64,000 nt of DNA. It comes from Tetracentron sinense. Taxonomy: Eukaryota; Streptophyta; Magnoliopsida; Trochodendrales; Trochodendraceae. The DNA lies in the NCBI GenBank assembly GCA_015143295.1, contig CM026566.1:10893122-10957121 (forward strand), written 5' to 3'. The translations under genes were made by a program, and so were the position numbers. Positions 10,750-21,913 of the stretch are shown in pieces. Under the pieces are notes generated by a model, which worked only from the letters and a program-made list of their open reading frames with translations, did not search any database and was not told the origin of the DNA. Within the stretch, counting starts at the first letter, position 1. Every line of letters starts with the position of its first letter.

Positions 10750-11989
10750 CTTGCACCACATCATCAGAAGCAAGTGCATCACCCTCTGTCAAGGCAAAAA
10801 CTCTCCCCTGGTTTGCCTGGCGAGACTGAGGCGTAGACCGGGTAGTCTGAGATGACGCCTGATATGATCTTGCTGGGCGTGCTGGTGGACTAATCCCCTG
10901 AGACTGGCCTGGTAAATGCCGACTGGGACAATCCCTGATCATATGGCCCTGGCGACCACAATGAAAACATCCACCCGATGCTCTTCGGCAATCCCCTGCC
11001 GGGTGCCTTTGGCCGCATGAAATGCAGACCTCGTGTGCATAAGTCGGAGGGGCCGGAAGTGGAGCATACCTCATCGTCTGAGGTGCAACAGGCCGTGGGG
11101 CTGGAAGAGCCTGAGGTCTCGGTGCCTGAGGCATATACTGCCGTGGAGCTGGAGGCGCATAAGATGGCCTCATCGGTGGTGCTGGCTACGCATACTGATA
11201 GCGAGTCCGCCTCTCTGGAGGTGCTGAACTACTAGCTTGGCCTCTCGCCAACTCCCTCTTCTTGGACACTGTCTCCGAATTGGCCTCGACCAATAAGGCC
11301 TTGTCTACTACCTCAGGGTAGGTAGTATGCCTGAAAACGGAAACCTTCTCCATAATCACATCCTTGAGCCCTTGCTCAAATCTTCTCGCCTTCACTGCCT
11401 CAGTAGCAACCATATGAGGCGCAAATCTCGACAACTCCGAGAACTTGGCCTCGTATTGTGCCACCGACATCAAACCTTGCTCAAGGTTGATGAATTCTCT
11501 CTCTTTCTTTTCCCGCGCTCCAATCGGAAAATACTTCTTGTAAAAAGTATTCTTGAACTCCTCCCAAGTCCAAGGTAGACCCTGCATGGTCAAATCTCTC
11601 ATCCTCAGTGCGGACAACCACCAATGATGGGCTTCGCCTTCTAGCATGAAAGCTGCCCATGCTACTCTCTCCTCCTCTGTAGGTGAGAGGATCGTAAAGA
11701 TCTTCTCCATCTGGAGGATCCATGCCTCCGCAGCAAGAGGGTCCACACTCCCATGGAATGGTGGAGGCCTCAATCTCCTGAATGCCTCAACTCTAGCGGT
11801 ACGATGTACTGGAGCTGCGGGCGGTGGAGTAGGTGCCGCCGATGATGGTATAGCTTGCCGAGCCGCCAGTATGGCGAGTGTCTCAGCAATAGAGCCTAAG
11901 ACCTGAGAGAGGTCCGGCTGCTCATCCTCATCCCGTGAAGAAGAGGAAGCTCTGGTATGTGATCCACGACCCCGTGTGTTCCGTCTCAT
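10750..11989 (-). pseudogene. gag: Tekay-type gag
   Basis: Capsid/nucleocapsid precursor. ATG is at 11989, in a MRRNTRGRGSHTRASSSSRD start followed by a gag domain with FRRLRPPPFHGSVDPLAAEA and EGEAHHWW. After a Pro-rich linker come two zinc knuckles, CISCGQRHPAGDC and CFHCGRQGHMIRDC (about 10940-11030). A single TAG (Trp to stop) at 11186-11188 interrupts it; the frame is otherwise continuous to the intron donor at 10750. The plus-strand copy at 53913 lacks this stop, so it is private to this copy. Confidence 0.88.
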
Positions 11990-12335
11990 GACTAAAGTCC
12001 TGAGAACAATAGCACCACATGAGTCTAACTTGAAACCACAGTTTATTTCAATGCCATTTCACAATAATTCAATTTGTATTAGTTATATAATACTAATACA
12101 CATCACATCAAGTCATCAGAGTATTCATCACATTATACTTATACTTTAGTGTTCTAGCGTACTTAAGACCCGTACTTGGTTAAAGCAACCATTTTCGACT
12201 AAGACTAAGGTTTTAGTCTTACACTTGAATCAAGACTCTCTTCCGACTTACTTTCTTCCTAACTTGTTTCCCAACATATGCTCTTGTCAAGCCGTGGTAT
12301 AAGATTCTAAGTGACCATAGAGACCTAAAGCCTAA
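11990..12335 (-). other. Tekay-type 5' leader (element 1)
   Basis: About 350 bp between the primer binding site and the gag start. No coding sequence. By position this is the untranslated leader, which would be expected to hold packaging signals; none can be defined by eye. Confidence 0.7.
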
Positions 12336-12347
12336 GCTTTGATACCA
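12336..12347 (-). other. Primer binding site, initiator tRNA-Met type
   Basis: On the element strand TGGTATCAAAGC lies four bases after the 5' LTR. It matches the complement of the plant initiator tRNA-Met 3' end (TGGTATCAGAGC) with one change. Confidence 0.92.
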
Positions 12348-12351
12348 CTTC

Positions 12352-14937
12352 TGTAGCGACCCGAAACCCACCCTAGGAGTTAGAGTGAACTTTGGACGAC
12401 TAATCATGACTTGCTTGACAACTAACCTGCAAAACCCACAGAGCACATACGATAGAGGACAAAACAGCGGAAACATGCTCTAACATGGTCTAGCGGAAGT
12501 CTACCACACCTCTATGTATATACATAATCAATCCAAGTTTATACAAAAGAATCCAAAGAAAGTGCGGACATGCCCGCCAAAATACATAAATCTGACTCTC
12601 GTCTCACCCACAGCTAAACCACTCAGAATCTAATCACCACCTACTAATAACCCTCTACGGGAGGTTCCTCCAAAGGCACCTCGACATACTCCTCTTCCAC
12701 CCATGGACCAGGAGCACAAACATCAAATGGAGCAGCAGCTCCCTCAGAACCTGCCGACATAAGAAGTACGGCTGAGCATGGAATACTCAGCGGGTACTAA
12801 ATACTAACCAACAATTATAGCATAGAAATGGAAACACATGATCAGGAGTAATTCATATATGTCAAATGGAAACAATTCATATCATACAAGGAAGTAAAGC
12901 AGTTTATAATCATGCTTGAAATTCGTAGAAAGCCGATAAATCCTCTTGAAAACATCGTGCACTTGACTTGACTTGAAATCTCTTTTCGTACTTGAAATCT
13001 TGTCTTGTCTATCTTGCTTGATTCTTGTATGTCGTGTCATGTCATGCATGCTTGCTTGTGATCATGTAACTTGTGAGATACACTTGTGAGATGCCTTGAG
13101 AGGGAAGGGAGACCCTTCTTTATGCAATGCACTTGCGAGGGAAGGGAGACCCTTCTTTATCATATGTATGTACTTGCAAGGGAAGGGAGGCCCTTCTTCA
13201 TGATATGCACTTGTGAGTGAGGGGAGACCCCTCATGTAATGTTGGTTCTTGTCTTCTTGTGAAAAGCGAGGTAAAACATATCGTAGGATATGTCCCACCT
13301 CTAACCATGTTCTTGAAAACCTCTATAAATCATGCCATGCATGCCGTGCTCGTGGGAACCGTGTACATACTTGCATTCAAATTTAAAGATGACATTTGGG
13401 TAATTTCACAACACATATAGCATCAAAGATTGAGTAATGCAATATTCATAGCATTATGGGAAAGCAGGAAACACACTATCATAGTCCCTAGCAATATTCA
13501 TAATTTATTAGGCATGCATTTCCAGATTTTCAGCTCACTGTGTTCACCTTGGCATTTCATCAAACATGGTGTGTTCATTATGGATTTGCCCTACAACATG
13601 CTTTTCTAGATGGGTTTTACTCAAATCATACATGTACATTCATTATTGGAACAATGCCCTTCCCCATTTGTTCATCACACACAACCATTGGCATCCAATC
13701 GCCCCTTTCTATCTCCAATCACCATTCACCATTCACCATTCACCATTCACCATTTACCATTTACCATTCATCCATCTCATAGCACGTGTAAATGAAAGAA
13801 ATGAAAAGAAAAGAAGGGGAAAGAGAAACTATAACTAGGAGGGTAGTAAGAAGCACCGACCTTGAAGAAATGAGGAAGAAACCCTCTTTCCAAATGGCTG
13901 TGAGTTGCTGCCCTAGCTTGATTCGTGAGCTCCACGAATGCTTGCACCGAAATCTTGAAGAAAACGGGCTTGAGGTTGATCTAGGGTCTCAAAACCCTTT
14001 GACTTCTCTCCAAAAATGGAAACCCTAAATTGGAATCAGCTTCTCCTCTTTCTTCTATTCTCTCAAACTCTCTAAGTGTTGAATGATACCCTAAAGGCTC
14101 GGGTTAAACTCTTAAGGTAAGAGTGAACTGACAAAAGACTGTAATACCCTTACTGGGATTTCTGCAATGACGCGAGGACCGTGAATAGTGCTGAACACAT
14201 TGTGCTGTGAATAGTGCCAACTCGTGGTGCCGTGAATAGTGCCAACTCGTGGTGCCGTGAATAGTGCCAACTCGTGGTGCCGTGAATAGTGCAACTCGTG
14301 ATGCCATGAATAGTGCAACTCGTGGTGCCGTGAATAGTGCAACTCGTGGTGCCGTGAATAGTGCAACTCATGGTGCCGTGAATAGTGTCAACTCGTGGTG
14401 CCGTGAATAGTGTCAACTCGTGGTGCCGTGAATAGTGCAACTCGTGGTGCCGTGAATAGTGCAACTCGTGGTGCCGTGAATAGTGCAACTCGTGGTGCTT
14501 GTGAATAGTGCCACTCGTGGTGCTTGTGAATAGTGTCAACTCGTGGTCTGTGAATAGTGCCACTCGTGGTGCTTGTGAAAGTGTCACTCGTGGTGCTTAT
14601 GAATAGTGTCAACTCGTGGTCTGTGAATAGTGCCACTCGTGGTGCTTGTGCAACGTACCCGTGGTGAGCCGTACAACGGATGCACACAGTATACGTTATC
14701 AGAGTACGTTGTCTGTGCTACGATTTCCTACAGGTACAGACTGTTTTGGCCATATCTTTTGACTCGTTCGTCCGATTTTGACGATTCAACTTGCGTTGTG
14801 TTCGTACTTCGAAGAGGAACAATTCTGACATTTCAAAATTTCCAAATTCTTCTTCATTTATTAATCATACCTCTTACAAAGGCAAAATGACAATGAAAGT
14901 GTCATGTATTAAGCATGAAAAAGTCTGGGGCTCTACA
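12352..14937 (-). repeat. Tekay-type 5' LTR (element 1)
   Basis: 2586 bp, same ends as 4461-7174 and nearly identical outside the repeats. It contains the hairpin repeats (13087-13236), an ACCATTC microsatellite (13730-13770) and a shorter GTGAATAGTGC array (14174-14650). No clear TATA box is seen; at the expected place the element strand reads CTCTTACCTTAAGAGTTTAA. Confidence 0.93.
14174..14650 (-). repeat. GTGAATAGTGC minisatellite, 5' LTR copy
   Basis: Same unit as at 6256-6890 but with fewer copies, about 18. This accounts for most of the LTR length difference. Confidence 0.92.
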
Positions 14938-14942
14938 AATTA
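14938..14942. repeat. Target site duplication AATTA (right)
   Basis: Matches 4456-4460 and marks the resumption of the Athila-type leader. Confidence 0.9.
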
Positions 14943-15544
14943 ATTTCCAAATTTGGGTTTTAATTCAAACTTAATAGTTTCCTAAAGTAGGGAACTACTA
15001 ATTCTAAATTTTCCCTCAAGTTTTGGAAACCTTCCAATTTAAATTGGTGAAATCAGGGCAAACTTCCCAAAATGGAATTGTGTTAAAGATAGACTTTTTC
15101 CACTATAAAGATTTAGAAATTTTTTTGAAAATTAGAAATTTCCAAAAAAAATGCTAAATCTCTAAAATATATGGGAAAATGCCTAAAATCAACAAAATTC
15201 TTATTTGAAAAGTCTCCAAAAGTAATTATTCCCAAAATACTAATCACCTAAAAAAAAACAGAATGTAAATCTAAACCTAACACTTTTTTTTTTTTTGCTG
15301 TTTTTTTCGCTCAAGGGTTGCTAAGCCCTTGAACACATATCTAAAAATAATAATAATAAAAAAGATGTAGAAAGTCCTAAATTATTACAAGTTGCACTCG
15401 GCCATCCGAGGCTTAAAAAAAATAAAACTAAAAATAAAAATAACCAAGTAGAAAAGAAAGAGAAGAAGGGGATCCCAAATCCCTTGCTGTTTTTTTTTTT
15501 TTTTTCCCGAAAATTTTCTTCTTTCTTTATGCACTTCCTTCACC
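14943..15544 (-). other. Athila-type 5' leader, distal part
   Basis: Continues the leader from 4460. No coding sequence. It has long homopolymer runs (T tracts at 15284-15296 and 15490-15506), an A/AATA-rich stretch (15345-15445) and a short stem CTCAAGGG...CCCTTGAA at 15312-15336. It ends at the primer binding site. Confidence 0.65.
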
Positions 15545-15562
15545 CGAGCGGCAACAGCGCCA
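15545..15562 (-). other. Primer binding site, tRNA-Asp type (Athila)
   Basis: On the minus strand TGGCGCTGTTGCCGCT lies two bases after the LTR edge. This is close to the TGGCGCCGTTGCC site of Athila/Tat elements. Confidence 0.82.
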
Positions 15563-16227
15563 TTTGAAAGTAAGTTTTTCGGTCGTTGAAACGAATCAAC
15601 CTATTTCAACACTTAAATTAATCCGAGACTTGCAAACATATGAGAATGGTATAGGGCTTGTGTCGGATGTCGAATCCTCACTCGGGGTTAGTTAGGTTAG
15701 TGCAATAAAGAAAATAAAATAAAATAAAATAAAGAAAAGATTAAAATGGTGGAGAGATGAGAAGGGTGGATTGATTTTTAAAACAATTTTTTTAAAAAAG
15801 AGATTAGCAAGATCTACTAATGAAATAAATAACATAAATTAAAAGGCATGATATGTAAGCACAAACTAACCAACATTAAAGAATTTTATTAATTAAACCA
15901 CAAGTCACTACAAACCTTTAATTAAAATTAATGCAAGAACAACCTTAAAAAAAAATGCCAAATGTGACAATGTATTGCTCCACCGGTGTAGGTGATTGCC
16001 GGAGATGTGTCCGCCTTGATGAGGTTGAGAAGCCGTGAGATGAGAGGGGACTTGAGAGATGAGAGAAAGATGAGAGAGGTGTGAGAGGTAGTGGGGTCTT
16101 GGAAGATAGACTAGATGAGGAGAGAATGGAAGTGTACGACCAACACCAAGACAATGAAGTGAAGAGAAAGGGGGTTAATTGAAGATAGCTTGGATGAGTT
16201 TTTTTTTTGGTGGAACCGTGGGATATG

Positions 16228-16235
16228 TATATATA
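16228..16235 (-). promoter_or_regulatory. TATA box of Athila-type LTR
   Basis: The minus strand reads CTCCCTATATATACATATCC about 670 bp inside the PBS-proximal edge. It is a good TATA context for transcription into the R-U5 part of the LTR. Confidence 0.65.
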
Positions 16236-16320
16236 GGGAGAGGGGTGGCTACTAAAGTTTTGGAATTTAGAAAAATAGAAAGTTTTTGAATTAATCAAGA
16301 AGAATGGAAAGTGGGAAAGT

Positions 16321-16860
16321 AGGAAAGTGTGGCCACTAATCTCTTAGATATTAGGGTTTTAGGGTTAGTGAAATGGGTGGCTAGGATTTATGTGAAGGGA
16401 ATTGGATGGCTAGGATTTGGGAATGAGATAACAAAGGTTTACTAGATTAGGGTTTTGATTAGGGGGTAACTAGGAGTGGACGGTTTTGATTTAAAGCCCT
16501 AGGGATGGATGGTATTGGAATTAGTAACTAGGAAAATATTTATGAAAATGGGAAGTTTTTGAATTAGTCAAGGGAAGGTTTTGGAAATTAGCAAGGATTT
16601 CTAATGGCTAGAATAGAAGGTTGGATACAAGGAAAGTGGGGAAAGTAGGAAATAGGAAAGTGAGGTGTAGGGATGATATGGACGATCATGGCTAAGAGTA
16701 GATTAGGGTTTTGCAAATGGAGGGTGGCGATTAGGGTTAGGATAAACTGGGTGGCTAGGATTTAATTAGGATTTTGACAAGAAAAGGTGGCTAGGGTTAG
16801 GAGAGGATTAGGGTTTAAGAGAGGTGGACGGCTAGGATTAGGAGAGAGAGATTAGGTTTT
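16321..16860 (-). repeat. Degenerate TTAGGGTTT / GGTGGCTAGGATT repeats in U3
   Basis: Many scattered TTAGGGTTT and GGCTAGGATT motifs at irregular spacing, for example at 16352, 16446, 16706, 16731 and 16807. On the element strand these read AAACCCTAA, the telo-box. They are not a tandem telomere array. Confidence 0.7.
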
Positions 16861-16898
16861 AGAGAAAATAAAAAAAAGAAAAGAAAATGATGGTAAAG

Positions 16899-16953
16899 GG
16901 TTTTGAACCCAGGTCTCTAACACAGTCTCCCATAGATTTCACCAACTAAGCAA
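16899..16953 (-). promoter_or_regulatory. Pol III A/B-box pair (tRNA-like)
   Basis: On the minus strand TTGCTTAGTTGG (16953-16942) fits the A-box consensus with one mismatch. GGTTCAAAACC (16909-16899) fits the B box. Their starts are 44 bases apart, the spacing of a tRNA gene. The acceptor and T-stem do not pair properly, so it is not a working tRNA. It may be a SINE-like head or a built-in LTR feature. Confidence 0.5.
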
Positions 16954-16969
16954 GCTTTTCTCCTTTGTC

Positions 16970-19118
16970 TTGTATAGTGATCTTTATTACTCAAGTCCTC
17001 TTTCTTGGAAATCGAATCTTCAGCTCCCTAGGCTTCATTCTGTAATTGTGATATCTTGGCTTAGCCCACACTTGGCCTGCATCTACTTGGTATAGCCTGT
17101 TGGCTCTTTAGTCTTCGGTAATGGGCTTTGATGCTTAACTACGGTCTCCGGTCCTTGAGAATTGTCCAGTTAGAGTTCCTGAGATAGTTAAAACACATAA
17201 TGAGATTTCATCGAAATGGCTCAGTATCTAGACTTTCAAAAATGTGTTTAAACTATGCAAATATACCATTTTGACAAGAAAAGTGTATTCTATGCAATGG
17301 AGAAAACTCTTACGTAGAAAAGTTTTTAAAATAAAAGTTTTACGTAGGAGAGTGCGATAATGCTCAAAGGATAATCGTGAAAAACAAACACTTTTAAGCG
17401 AATATCATTAACTATTCATCAACTATGAATAATAATATGGCATGAAAAATTACTTAGAAAGTCCATAACCTCAACAAGGGTTTTGCTAACCTTAGGGAAA
17501 CTCTTTTGCATATGGTTAAGGCCTCTATTAATATTTAATAGAAAAACCCTAGAGCAAAGAAAGCAAGCATGTTTAGAATGAATTCTTAGGGTTTTTAGAT
17601 CATCATTAAAAGAAAACAATTTTTCTTTAATGCTTGGGAAATCATTAAGAGAAACAATTTCTCTAAAAATTAATTTAACCCTAAAATTCATCCTTACATT
17701 CCCCAATTAATAAACAAATAGAAAACACCATATTAAATTCGGCTAGGCTAGGGATCTAATCCCTTCCATATTATTTTGATCTAATAACTATTAAAAGACC
17801 AAAATAAAAATCAGCAAATTGCTAATTTTTAATATCACTTTGTATTGATTCTAAAAATAAATTCAAAATCAATAATAGGTGAATTCAAAATTTTCCATAA
17901 TGGCCAACTGCTTTAGGGATTATTTGATTTAATAATTAAATAAAATAATACCCTAAACAATAGTATTAAGTGTCCATAAAATAATTGATCTCTATCAATT
18001 AAAATTCACTTGAGATAAAACGCTGTATCTCAACCAATGACATTTATGTAATTACTTGATTAACTATTAATCAAATAAGAACTTATAAATACTATGTAGC
18101 CGGTAATTCTGAGTACATGCAATTGATCCAAATCAACTACAATAATTATGGTATTATTCCCATAAACTTTTTAGGGAACCATAAGAGATATCATAATTAA
18201 CATTTAATTAAATGATAGCCCGTGGACTCGAAGCAGATAATTAAACAATTTAATTAAATCTCAGCCCATGCTCTCGAATCAAATAATTGAATTATTTAAT
18301 TAATTGATAGCCCATTAAACGATTTAATAGCATCCCATGCTCTCAAATCAAATAATGGAATTTAGGAAAAATTTGAAAGCCTCTTGGAAAATTAATTTAG
18401 AAAACTCCTTTTCCTGCTTTAGATTTTCGACTTAAGTTTTGATCCTCAAAACGATTTCTGGAAAAACTTTCTTCACGAAAGTTGTAGAAATTTTCGACGG
18501 CTTCGAAACAATGTACTGATGGACCTGAATCGGACTTACTGTCACAAAGTTATGGCTGAAATACCGAAACTGTATCGATTCTTCTAATCAAATACAAATC
18601 CGAAAATCCATGAATCAATTTTAATCGAAATAAGCTTTAATCTCCAGGAACGCTTAAGCAAGGGTGTCAAACACCATGGGATTTATTAATTAACATTTAA
18701 TAAATAAAATATCATCTATATATGCTAGCCAAAATATCAATGGGTATCTAAGTGGTCTAAATCAAAGGGAAAACTTGCCCTGAGCTCTCTAAAATAAATT
18801 AAACAATTTAATTTAATATTCTAAAAGGATCTCTAAATCCTTAAAGGCTATAATCAAGATTTAGATATCTCTAAATACCTATCCCTTATGAAAAGATGTT
18901 TTGAAAAAATCCAAAACCAAAATTAGTATCACACTAAGTTAAATGCGTTTGATTTCTCCCTTAATAACTAGAGGGATCCCTTAGCCCTAATAAATGATTA
19001 TCCAATAATTAAGAATCTAGAAGATTGATTCATTAGGGTAACCAAAATTCATAAGGGAGACATTCTTGATATAATTAAAATTTGATTATACCTTAAAATC
19101 AAAGAGAAGCATAGCCGA
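16970..19118 (-). other. Noncoding AT-rich stretch, probably internal to an unclassified LTR element
   Basis: No recognisable gene; the longest frame (95 codons at 17419-17706, minus) resembles nothing I know. At 18205-18355 there are about three 50-60 bp imperfect repeats with GATAGCCC...CTCGAA and AATTAATTAAA. At 18460-18570 there is an AAAGTTGTAGAAATT...CGGACTTA motif of a kind often seen in plant LTR-element sequence. The right end abuts a primer binding site, so this may be the non-coding interior of a LARD-like element. Confidence 0.4.
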
Positions 19119-19131
19119 GGCTCTGATACCA
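19119..19131 (-). other. Primer binding site, initiator tRNA-Met type
   Basis: On the minus strand TGGTATCAGAGCC lies one base after the LTR end TTTCA at 19133. It is a perfect match to the usual plant tRNA-iMet site. Confidence 0.88.
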
Positions 19132-19132
19132 C

Positions 19133-21315
19133 TGAAAGTATGCCTCTTTTTAATTTTAGAAACCTAGTTCTTGGGGGGCATACATCGAATTTCAAGATCT
19201 GACTAAGATTCTAATTGATTTTATTTAATGAAGGTAGGAATAACATTTACCTTTGCGACTTTGAAATTGTTAAGTCAAATTCACGTTAGAATAGTACTTG
19301 CAAAACTTCACAAGTGTCAATCTCCTGTTGATTCACACGAATCTTCTTTTTCCTTTAAAGCTTTCTCTAATGGAAGCTAATGACCCTTCCAAATTTCCAG
19401 CTCTAGAATCTTGAAATAAAGATCCAATCTTTATTATCAAGAACCTTTCTTGATGATCAAGATCCTTGATCTTCTTCTTCTTGATTATTCAAAACTTAGA
19501 ACACATAAGAGAAGAAAGGGGAGAGGGGTGACCGTACACCTCAAAGAGAGGAGTGGGAGGGTGTGAGATTGAGGAGAGGAGAAAATAAAATTTTGAAATT
19601 TTTATTGTGTCCCAAGCCTTGGATGTCCACCTCTTTATATAGGAGAGCTTGGGTTGGTTGCAACTCAAGAGTCTACTTTCTAATCCAATTAGAATTCCTC
19701 AATTTGTTTCTAATTCTTGATTTCTCTTAATTATTTAGGATTAATCATTAATAGAAACTAACCTTATCCATTAGTGTCCCACTAATCTTATCCTTATCCT
19801 AATCCAATTAGGATTCCTTAATTAGCAAGAAACTAATAGACTCCTTGTCCAACAAGGAATCTTTAATTAGTAACTAACTTTAACTAACTAACTAACCTTA
19901 TCCAATAAGGAGAGTAGTTATTAGATACTAATTAAATAATAACAATTATTATTTCTCCTTGAAGTGGGCGTCCCACCCTAGGTGGGTCCCACTCCACACG
20001 TCCCCAATGGGTTCTAAACCCTTTTGGTCACTTTAACTATTCTTTTAAAATATTCCCCAATGGGTCCTACCCATTTGGTTTTTCACATCCAATGTGATTC
20101 CACCTTTTAGAGCTTCACTATACCATATAGTGATTACTTAGAGAAATTAATTAATTTAATTATAAATTAAATTAAATATTTTAAGAAGGTCCTTGTGTGT
20201 GGGATCTAAAGGGATCTCTTATTTCCAGTTGTGGGACCAAGTACTCAACCTTTTGGTTAAAGCATTGTTACTAGGAAACACCTTTACTAAAACTCCATTA
20301 GGATCATAGAATGTTATCTAAGTCTCTGGACTTCCACCAATCACAATTAATGTCCATTAACACAATGTGATTAACCCCCAGAAATTAGAGAATTGCTTGT
20401 AAGTACCATCTCACAATATATTTACAAATAAATCGTTCCACATTCTGATATCACTTGTAAGATTCCGGGATTGGAACAATTCCATTGTCTTAGTCCCCAG
20501 CTTATGAATAGAACCCTTTCTCATGAGTACTTTTTCATTGAACTGAACCTCCAAAACACTTTTGAAGAAACATTAGAAAATGACTGAAATATATATTTAT
20601 ATATACTTTTCCATATTAAAAATATCAACTTCGATAAAAACTATTTTTACCGAAAAGCACCAGTACTGGATTTAACAGTTCAGTTCAACAAGTATCACCT
20701 TGATATCATTATCTCCAATTAAGGAGTTATGGATTCCTTATTGAGTGTTTACACACTTCTCCAAACATTGTGTACATGACCCAACGTACCCGGAGTTAGT
20801 CCTCTGTATTGGACATTGCCGATTGACACATCAAAGCCATATAGACAGATGTCTGAGAAGATGTTAACCTCTCAGGTCTAAGGACAATTTCTCAAATGGA
20901 TAATCCTAATAAAATCTGACAGTGTATTCCATAGGGTATCCACTAGTGACCCCGTTCAGTATTATGTACTTGCTACATATACTCACATGTTAGTCAAAAG
21001 TCACCACTCTCTGTGAATGAGATTCATCACACTATCTCATAGAACTACACATGTGCAAGCCATGATGAAGTACGGCGCCCAACTAGTACTCTAGAGGCTT
21101 CGAACAATATTAGGTTTACAAGGAATTGGAAAATCATATCTCCTTGCAACCTTTGCATGATTTTCCTACAATGTTACCTAAGGAACTTTATGTCTTCATC
21201 ATATGAGACAGTAATTAATATAAATACGCTTTATAGTTGGTTGTGCGAATATAATGCTTGTCTAATCAACATAGAAAAGTCTCTTATTGGCTTTTGAGGG
21301 CATATATGTCCAACA
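19133..21315 (-). repeat. 5' LTR of an unclassified minus-strand LTR element
   Basis: The element strand starts TGTTGGACATATATGCCC and ends GGCATACTTTCA, just before a tRNA-iMet primer site. At 2183 bp it is long. It holds a TATA box and several AT-rich stretches with TTAATTA runs. No protein-coding interior can be tied to it within the window. A truncated inverted copy lies at 39031-39896. Confidence 0.75.
19633..19642 (-). promoter_or_regulatory. TATA box in the 19.1-21.3 kb LTR
   Basis: The minus strand reads CTCTCCTATATAAAGAGG, a strong TATA box about 500 bp before the PBS-proximal LTR edge. This leaves a plausible R-U5 of about 450-470 bp. Confidence 0.7.
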
Positions 21316-21913
21316 AATCGTACTTTACTGGGGGCACTGTTTGAAGTAGTGCCCCTATTTAGGATATTTTTAACCCCGATGTTGATGGGGTTGAACCATC
21401 TGATGAAAGGGGCAATTTTTTAAATATAGGGGCACTGTTTGAAGTAGTGCTCCTCTTCAAGGGTTAAAAAATTGCCACATGGCAGTCCCCGATTCGCCGA
21501 AAAGCCATTTTTCCATTTTTAGCCCGAAAATAGTCAAAATTGAACTGATAAAATCCAAAAAAATATTTTAGATAAAATATGAATTTTTCAGTTCTTTTTA
21601 GGGGCATTTTGGTCATTTTACACTCTAGGGGCATTTCGGTCATTTTCTACCGTTTTAAGTCCAATTTAATTAAAAAAATAGCCAAAATTCATCAAAAAAA
21701 TTTTAAAATCATTTTGGACAAAATAAAAACTTTTTAGCATTTTTTAGAGGTATTTTGGTCATTTTTCACTGGGGGCATTTTGGTCATTTTTTTACCTGAG
21801 GGGCGTTTTTGAAAATCGAAGCACGTGGAGAGAGGGTTTTAAAAAAGGGTTTTTTTAAAGGGTTTTTAGAGGTATACAAAGAGCCTAGGGGGTGCTATAT
21901 TGGGGTGTTTACA
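21316..21913. repeat. Hairpin-rich noncoding segment of unknown class
   Basis: It holds two copies of a GGGGCACT...AGTGCCCC stem (21331-21355, 21429-21453), a GGCAATTTTTTAA/TTAAAAAATTGCC inverted repeat (21411-21423/21464-21476) around the second, an AACCCC/GGGGTT stem (21372-21392), and repeated GGGGCATTTTGGTCATTTT (21601-21800). It resembles the subterminal region of a DNA transposon but has no identified ends. It replaces the 5' part of the SIRE element that follows. Confidence 0.6.

Larger units (their letters stand above)
4461..14937 (-). mobile_element. Complete Tekay/Del-type chromovirus, nested in the Athila element
   Basis: Full-length Ty3/gypsy element of about 10.5 kb on the minus strand. 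It has two LTRs of 2714 and 2586 bp with TGTAG...CGCTACA-type ends, a 5-bp AATTA duplication, an initiator tRNA-Met primer site, a purine tract, gag with zinc knuckles, and protease, RT, RNase H, integrase and a C-terminal chromodomain-like region, in chromovirus order. By eye the LTRs differ by roughly 15-20 substitutions outside their tandem repeats, so the insertion is fairly recent. Defects are one stop in gag and one frameshift in integrase. Confidence 0.92.
15565..16922 (-). repeat. Athila-type 5' LTR (outer edge uncertain)
   Basis: The inner edge is set by the PBS: TGAAAGTAAG on the plus strand, ending CTTTCA on the element strand. The outer edge is tentative. A TGTTAGAGACC start on the minus strand at 16922 would give a 1358-bp LTR, normal for Athila; an edge as far out as about 17.2 kb is possible. 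It contains a TATA box, repeated TTAGGGTTT motifs and a tRNA-like promoter at its outer end. The partner LTR is outside the window. Confidence 0.6.

Noticed and set aside
10982-11235. Plus-strand frames opposite gag (also 11646-11906, 53996-54349, 54577-54933)
   Set aside because: Antisense shadows of the Pro/Ala-rich gag; present in both copies for that reason only.
15945-16298. 117-codon Ser-rich minus-strand frame
   Set aside because: Lies around the TATA box of the Athila LTR with low-complexity Ser runs from GAGA repeats; unlikely to be coding.
16321-16860. Interstitial telomere array
   Set aside because: TTAGGGTTT motifs are scattered and degenerate, not tandem, and they lie within an LTR.
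16899-16960. Functional tRNA gene
   Set aside because: A and B boxes are present but the acceptor and T stems do not pair, and there is no clear anticodon arm.
17419-17706. 95-codon minus-strand frame
   Set aside because: No recognised domain and AT-rich noncoding surroundings; left as unassigned sequence.
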